Source of the DNA: Cristatella mucedo
Lineage: Eukaryota; Bryozoa; Phylactolaemata; Cristatellidae
Reading direction: 5' to 3'
Assembly (NCBI GenBank): GCA_009760855.2
Contig: WPIO01000015.1
Coordinates: forward strand, 6,821,001 to 6,885,000
Length of the DNA stretch: 64,000 bases
The translations under genes were made by a program, and so were the position numbers. Below, one piece after another: positions 58,374 to 64,000 of the stretch (positions are counted from its first letter, which is position 1; each line of letters starts with the position of its first letter). Under the pieces are notes generated by a model that saw only the letters and a list, made by a program, of their open reading frames with translations, ran no database searches and was not told the DNA's origin.

Positions 58374-60830
58374 TGGCTGCACCTCATTGTCTACATTTAA
58401 GCAGGTCACTAGTGATCTAGTCCTGAAGTTCGTATGTCAATCAAAGAAAGCTATTATGCCACTACAGCAGACCATGAATATGGCTGCAAGGCTAGTCTTC
58501 AATTCCCAGCGGTTTGAGCACGTGTCTCCTTTGCTGAGAGCTAGGATGGTTGCCGGTTGAACAAAGGATACAGAGCAAAGTTCTTACGCTGATCTACAAG
58601 GCCCGCCACGGCTTGGCTCCTTCGTACTGAACTGCTGCATCAGTTTCAGCCTGTTCGCTCACTCAGGTCCTATGTGGACAATAAATTAGCTGTCCCATTC
58701 CTCCGCTTAAAGACAGTTGGCGACAGAAGCTTGAGCTCTACAGGTCCTAGACTGTGGAACTCGCTTCCACAATTCTTACGCAACGACAACTACTCTCCTA
58801 CTGCCGACTATGGCAGATCCTTTTCAGCGGTCCTGAGCTGCTACTTCCATGCTACTCACTACCTCAACTGCTCTCCTGACTCTGCTATGCTTGCCACTTT
58901 CTCTTTGTTGCGTGAGACGAAGTCTGTTGGCTACCGAATGTGTACCGAAAGCCGCTTAGGCTGTGAGTGGGCTATACAAAACTCTCCTGCATAACACCCA
59001 CATGGTCTTTATGACTTTGTGGAGTTACTGACGGAGATACATTACATTACAGTACAAAGAAGACAACAAGTCCTCTGGACCCTATTCCCACTGCCCTGCT
59101 CCTACGTTGCATTGATCTGCTGCTGCCATGCATAACTAACATCATTAATATGTCATTAGCCTCAGGTCAGGTCCCAGCACCTTTCAAAAAAGCTGTAGTC
59201 AGGCCACTTCTCAAGAAAGCTACACTAGACCAAGAGAAATTAAGCAATTACCGCCCAGTCTCCTATCTACCATTCCTATCAAAGACACTGGAACGGGTCG
59301 TGGCAGACCAGCTGAACTCATATATATCGAAACCTCACACCTTGCTAGTAAGTTCCAGTCTGGCTTTAATGCTGATCATTCCCTAGAGTCAGCATTGCTT
59401 AGAGTATACAACGACCTACTTAGGAATGCAGACATGGGTAGAGTGTCTCTGCTTGTTTTGCTCGATCTTTCGGTAGCTTTTGATACCATCGACCACAAAG
59501 TTCTTCTAGAGTGCCTCTCATCTCGCCTGGGCATCACTGGCACTGCTCTGCAGTGGTTCAGGTCGTATCTCAGCAGGAGACTCCAGAGTATTGACGTAAA
59601 TGGACAAAGAACATCTGAGGTACCTCTGAAATATGGGGTACCTCAGGGCTCCGTGCTAGGTCCGGTTCTTTTCATGGTTTATACTCTGCCTCTTGCTGAT
59701 GTGATTGCCAAGCACAATCTAGGCTTTCGCTTCTATGCGGATGACACTCAGTTGTACCTTTGCTATGATCCCTCCCAGCCTTCGAGCACCTCAAATTCTC
59801 TCAACTCACTTGCTGCATGTGTTGATGACATCCGCAGATGGATGGCAGCAAATTTTCTAAAACTAAACGATGATAAAACTAACTTACTAGTTATGAGCAA
59901 ACCCAATGTGATTCAGAAATTGGAAAGGCTGACGCTCAAAATGAACTACCAGCATATCTCCGGTTAAATCAGCTTGAAATCTAGGAGTCATATTCCAAAG
60001 CGACCTCTCGTTTGACGACCATATCAGCTCCACAGTCAAATCTGCCTATTTTCAGCTCCATAACATTGCTAAAATTCGGGCTTGCTTAGATAAGGATACC
60101 ACGTCTAAGTTGGTCCATGCATTCGTGACATCCCGTCTTGACTTCTGCAACTCACTGCTTACTTGCCTACCAGCGTGTGCGATCAGGCGATTGCAGCTGG
60201 TGCAAAACTCTGCAGCCAGGCTTGTCTGTCATGAGCGTCGCAGTTGCCAAATTACACCACTTCTCGCCGACCTGCACTGGCTACCAGTCAAGCAACGGAT
60301 TGAATTCAAGGTTTTGTCGCTCACTTTTAGGTCACTTCATTCTTTCGCTCCAGCCTATCTCTCAGATCTGCTCCCCCCATCAGGCTAAGCATTGTACTAC
60401 CGGCTTTTCGGAATCCAACAGTCTAGAAATAAATACCTTGTACAAACCTTAAATCCTTTGGAGACCATGAATTTTGTTTGTATGCTCCCAAAGCCTGGAA
60501 CTGCCTCCCAACCTGCGTCAGAACATCCCCTACCTGACCACATTTAAAAAGAACTTAAAAACACACCTATTTAGGACAGCATTTAGCGGGTCCCTTTGAT
60601 TCATTCTTTACGTGCCTATGCGTGCTGACATTGTGCATGCTGCCACTAACCACATTTGCATGCCGACCCTGTGCATGTCACCCCTAACCATATAATTCAT
60701 GTTCTTTGCTTATGAAGCATGATATTACTCACCATTCAATTGCATTTCCCTTTGCAGCAAATGTAAAGCGCTTAGAGAGAGATTAAGTTCTCTGAGGGCG
60801 CTTTATCAAGTGCATTATTATTATTACATG
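58374..60830 (+). mobile_element. LINE-A, longest copy, split by LINE-B
   Basis: LINE-A at 58374-58448 and 59062-60830. It keeps most of reverse transcriptase: [68 protein letters not shown], then FCNSLLTCLPA and LHWLPVKQRIEFKVL. Frame breaks occur near 59390 and 59967, so it is dead. The 3' UTR ends GGGCGCTTTATCAAGTGCAT and ATT repeats. CR1/L2-type by motif content and short-repeat tail. Confidence 0.9.
58449..59054 (+). mobile_element. LINE-B inserted into LINE-A
   Basis: A 5'-truncated LINE-B with an intact C-terminal frame (58674-58994), ending GGAGATACATTACATTACAG. CAAAGAA direct repeats at 58442-58448 and 59055-59061 mark the target-site duplication. Confidence 0.88.
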
Positions 60831-60899
60831 CAGGAAAATCGCCGGTCACGGTGCCAGCTGCCTGCCATCGACCGACAATACCGTAAGAGGAGTTGTAAT

Positions 60900-61005
60900 T
60901 GCACGAAATGAGTGGAAATGAACTCGGTCTTCCAACGGTCTGCAGCATGTAATGCTGCAGACCGTTAGGCAGCCTGCCATTTCATTCATTTGGTCGTCGT
61001 GATGC
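60900..61005. repeat. Strong hairpin, pre-miRNA-like or MITE core
   Basis: Perfect 15-bp arms (AACGGTCTGCAGCAT and its complement, 60934-60948 and 60952-60966) with a 3-nt loop. Flanking sequence (GAAATGAGTGGAAATG left, CATTTCATTCATTTGG right) extends pairing imperfectly to about 100 nt. Confidence 0.6.
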
Positions 61006-61571
61006 AAAGGTCTAGTTTACCCAAGCTCAGGTATTATTGGGGCCTAAGAGAGATAGTGATTGTAAGCAGATGTGATGGGTGGTGTCCGTCAGCAGCTGCC
61101 GCTCATGCTTCATGCATCATGCAAGGCACATAGCTGCCAGCAGCAGACATTGTACAAGGCAGCCGCTTAACGATTGCAGCCCACCAGCCATCCTTGGATA
61201 GATATGGCTGCAGCCCAGCGTTCAGCACTATGGTACCGAGGTCAAGAAATATTCAGGCTGGCTTTGTGGGGGGGGGTATTGGCGGCATATGATTGGATGA
61301 GCAGAATTCGGTAAATAATATGGAGAATAGCTTACACTTGCGAGAGAATATTTGTTAAATTTTGTGATCTTAGGAGTAGAATCATGCATATGAGCCACAA
61401 AACAAAACAGTCAGTCAATAGGCGAAATTGTGTATCAAGCGTCAGTCAAATTGCCAAAATAAATGCTAAAATGACCCATAACGAGGACAGAAAATTTATT
61501 GCACACAGAATTGAAATGAGACCAGAGAAATTTGTGATAAAGAAGGAGGTTGTAATTGGTGGGTGATACAT
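61006..61571. other. No gene recognised
   Basis: Includes a G9-type run near 61269. A 60-codon Lys/Arg-rich frame (61384-61566) has no supporting motif. Confidence 0.4.
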
Positions 61572-62425
61572 TTATAGCTTGACCAGTTACCTGTGGAGTC
61601 ACCGAAGGGTCCGTTCTTCTTTTGTACTCAACCTCTGGGAAAAGTGATATTGGCCCATGGAGTAGGATATCACTTTTATGCTGACGATACTCAGCTGAAT
61701 TGGTTATTTAAACCGCCTTACGTTGTCAACATTCGATCCCGGATGTCGGATAATTTTGTGTAACTAAAAGGCAATGAAACCAAACTGCTGCTCACAGGAC
61801 GCCCTAAGCGCGTGGCTGGGTTAAAAAGCTTTGCTCTTGTAATTGGTGATCCTGTTGTGCGACGATCAGCACGTGCTCGAAATTTAGGTGTAATTTTTGA
61901 CAGCTTCCTAAATTTTAAAAGCTTCATTCAGAAGACTGCGTCTACAGCTAGCCATCATGCCCAATACCTATCTAAGATTAGGAGCTGTCTTCCACATTTG
62001 CTTGCAAACAATTTAACTAACTCCCCAGTCCTGTCTCGGCCTAATTATTATAACCACTGAAAATGGCTAAGAATATAGCTGAAAGGCTAGTTTTCAATTC
62101 CCAGAGTTTTGACTACGTTTCTCCATTTCTAAAAAATTCTTACGCAACGACAACTACTCTCCAGCAGCCGACTATGGCACATCTTTTTCAGCGGTCCTGA
62201 GCTGCTGCTTCCATGCTACTCACTCCCTCAGCTGCTCTCCTGACTCTGCTACGCTTCCCACTTTCTCTTTGTTGCGTGAGACGAAGTCTGTTGGCTATCG
62301 AATGCGTACCGAATGCCACTTAGGCTGTGAGTGCGCTATAAAAAAAAGTCTCCTGCGTAACACCCACAAAGTCTTTGTGGTTTTGTGGAGTTACAGACGG
62401 AGATACATTACATCACACACATTAC
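61572..62425 (+). mobile_element. LINE-B with internal deletion
   Basis: RT part (TATCACTTTTATGCTGACGA, CTTTGCTCTTGTAATTGGTG, GCTCGAAATTTAGGTGTAAT), then an abrupt join at about 62133 to the C-terminal block (TTCTTACGCAACGACAACTA). Ends GAGATACATTACAT, followed by CATT repeats. Confidence 0.85.
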
Positions 62426-62745
62426 ATTGCATTACACGCCACGCTACTCCTTACGCTCACTCGACTCGCGCCACGTTGAGATCGCCTGACAACGAAAAGC
62501 TTAAGTACTAGCCAAATGGGCGCCGCCGCGGTAAAAAGCATTTTTCTCTTTCCTTTTTTTTCCATCTCCCCTCTCGGCACGAGCACCACTAAACCTGAAT
62601 GGAAAGCCCATGCTTTTTGAACCAGACACCGGAAGCGGAGCTAACTTTGTCTCTGAGAGAGTCCGATCATAGCTACTAAGTGAACCATCATAGTAGACAC
62701 TGCGAGTTGATTTCAACGCACCCTCAGCCGTTTCTCTGCGTCGTG

Positions 62746-62769
62746 CTGGCGACCTTTTAAGGTCGCCAG
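62746..62769. repeat. 11-bp-arm palindrome
   Basis: CTGGCGACCTT and its exact complement AAGGTCGCCAG are separated by TT, at the edge of the GC-rich block. Confidence 0.7.
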
Positions 62770-63099
62770 AACGGCTAAGCAGACGCGCAAAGCAATGAAA
62801 ATTCATTGAAAAAACGTTGCCCAAAGGGAACTTGCTCGGCCGTGCGACGAGGCCTTTAAAGAGAGCCGATATTCTCCACATCTTTCAACAGAAGGAGCTG
62901 AGATCAGTCCTGATGGACAAAAGGATAAAGAAAAAAATAAACTCCAACCAAATTATTAATTAATTATAATGATTATATTATAAATACAAATCCTACTAAT
63001 ACATTCTTAGCAATTCTTACAGAGCCTAACTTGGCTGTGTGCACCAACTCCCTAGCTGAATAACTCTAAACTAGTTATTCTCTTAAAAACCGTCGGCGT

Positions 63100-63720
63100 C
63101 AGAGGCTTTTGATGGCGGCAGGTCCGGCGGGACGGGACGGAAAGTAGAGGAGCTCGCCTCCCTCCGGCTGCCAACAGCGGCTAGTTATATAATGATACGG
63201 CGACGCTCGCCGGGGGTCCTTCTTCGTCTTCGGCTCCGTCTCGACGCCGTCACTGGTAGCTGCCGGACTCGTTTCTCTGAAATCGAGGGAGGAGGGCGGG
63301 CTGTTCGCCGGCGATTTAGGGACAGGACGGAACAGCGCGAGGAGGATTCGGTGGATGCCACCGAATACGGTCGTATAGCGCTCGAGCTCTCATTTCTGGG
63401 TTTTTTCTGTGTTTTATGCGTGCGTGCGTGCACGTGGTCTCGCCAAGAGTGCTTGGTGTAGTGTGTGAGGTATTCCTTCCGTAATGCGGAAGCGGAGCCC
63501 TAGTTCTCCAGTCAGGGTCGAGGCTCCGGTTCGGGCTCCTCGTCTCATTCGGATCGCTCTCCACAATAGACGCAGGTAGCCTAAGTGCGGCGGACGCATT
63601 CCCTCCGCAAGAGTGCTTTCGCTGTTGAGAGCGTGCGAGGAGTGTGGAGACAAAACTGAGCTAGACGCTCAGCGACTTTGTGCGCTTGCGAATAAAGTTC
63701 ATTAAAATCCCCAATTTGTG
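63100..63720 (+). promoter_or_regulatory. GC-rich block with TATA-like site, possible promoter
   Basis: CpG-rich, with TTATATAAT at about 63185-63193 and ATG-initiated short frames downstream. A short frame from 63484 (MRKRSPSSPVRVEAPV...) stays open to a GCAG|GTAGCC donor-like site near 63573. An LTR is an alternative reading, since a segment bounded by TGTAG (about 63455) and TTACA (about 63888) contains AATAAA at about 63692, but no matching flanking duplication was seen. Confidence 0.3.
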
Positions 63721-63753
63721 CGTGTCTCGCTTTTCAATTCACGCCGCGGACTC

Positions 63754-63772
63754 ATGACTGCCTTTAGTAACG
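63754..63772 (+). CDS. Possible first coding exon of a downstream gene
   Basis: ATGACTGCCTTTAGTAACG is followed by GTAAGT, a perfect donor, giving MTAFSN in phase 1. It lies just downstream of the GC-rich block. Nothing further can be tested inside the window. Confidence 0.25.
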
Positions 63773-63888
63773 GTAAGTAGGTCAGCACCAGAAACACTTG
63801 TTTCGTGATGGCCTGCTTATTGCGGTAGGTTACGCCGCTCGGTAAGCGGCTGATAACGTCTACTCCGCCGAGCCTTCGGCGTTACAGT

Positions 63889-64000
63889 CTTGTCCTACCG
63901 TCCTGGACTGCTACGTCTATGCTACTCATTGCACAGACCACAGCCCCTGCGGACTGAAATAAGTTACTCTATTTCTCTATGCTGCACGAGATGGAGTCTG
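63889..64000 (+). mobile_element. LINE-B fragment cut by window end
   Basis: CCTGGACTGCTACGTCTATG, CTACTCATTGCAC and GCACGAGATGGAGTCTG follow the LINE-B C-terminal block order, but diverged. Confidence 0.6.

Noticed and set aside
59395-59967. 190-codon reverse transcriptase frame as a host gene
   Set aside because: It is part of a frame-broken LINE-A with a 3' UTR and ATT tail.
62501-62881. 126-codon minus-strand frame near the GC-rich block
   Set aside because: No recognisable domain; includes the palindrome and simple basic sequence, so I could not support it as a gene.

Overview
The window looks like nuclear DNA from an invertebrate animal. Genes are split by GT-AG introns, intergenic DNA and introns are filled with CR1/L2-type LINE fragments and tRNA-derived SINEs, and there are no operons, Shine-Dalgarno sites or CRISPR arrays. 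I cannot name the species. The gene's matches to GON4L are clear in the conserved blocks and absent elsewhere, which argues against a vertebrate.

The window is dominated by one plus-strand gene, an apparently complete GON4L (GON-4-like / YARP) orthologue. I rebuilt 28 coding exons between 9234 and 57351 from splice signals, phase continuity and family motifs. The joined CDS is 6594 nt, about 2197 residues plus stop, close to the roughly 2,240 residues I recall for vertebrate GON4L. Every exon junction keeps phase. The order is: variable N-terminus, conserved GON4L N-terminal block, acidic linkers, RTRSK and DPEYN blocks, conserved central block, one giant 1930-nt low-complexity exon, two PAH-like repeats, a Cys/His cluster, an acidic stretch, and a C-terminal SANT/Myb-like domain ending just before the stop. 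GON4L proteins are nuclear transcription cofactors linked to SIN3/HDAC-YY1 complexes.

Layout. Bases 1-5000 are almost all LINE debris with nested insertions. A GC-rich block (about 5200-6740) is followed by an orphan coding exon at 6996-7134 that may pair with a mini-ORF ending at 6660. GON4L occupies 9.2-57.4 kb. Its introns hold LINE-A, LINE-B, SINE-1 and SINE-2 copies, two related inverted-repeat elements, a 400-bp GA tract and other microsatellites. From 57.7 to 62.4 kb lie a poly(A) signal, a LINE-B nested in the longest LINE-A copy, a strong hairpin and another LINE-B. From 62.5 to 63.9 kb there is a GC-rich block with a TATA-like site and possible first exons of a neighbouring gene. 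The window ends inside a LINE-B fragment.

The repeats form a small ecosystem. LINE-A ends in (ATT)n and LINE-B in (CATTA)n. SINE-2 carries a tRNA-like head and a tail clearly homologous to the LINE-A 3' end, implying that it borrows the LINE-A machinery. Family names and functions come from recall of the families. Exon boundaries were read directly from the sequence, and no database search was run.
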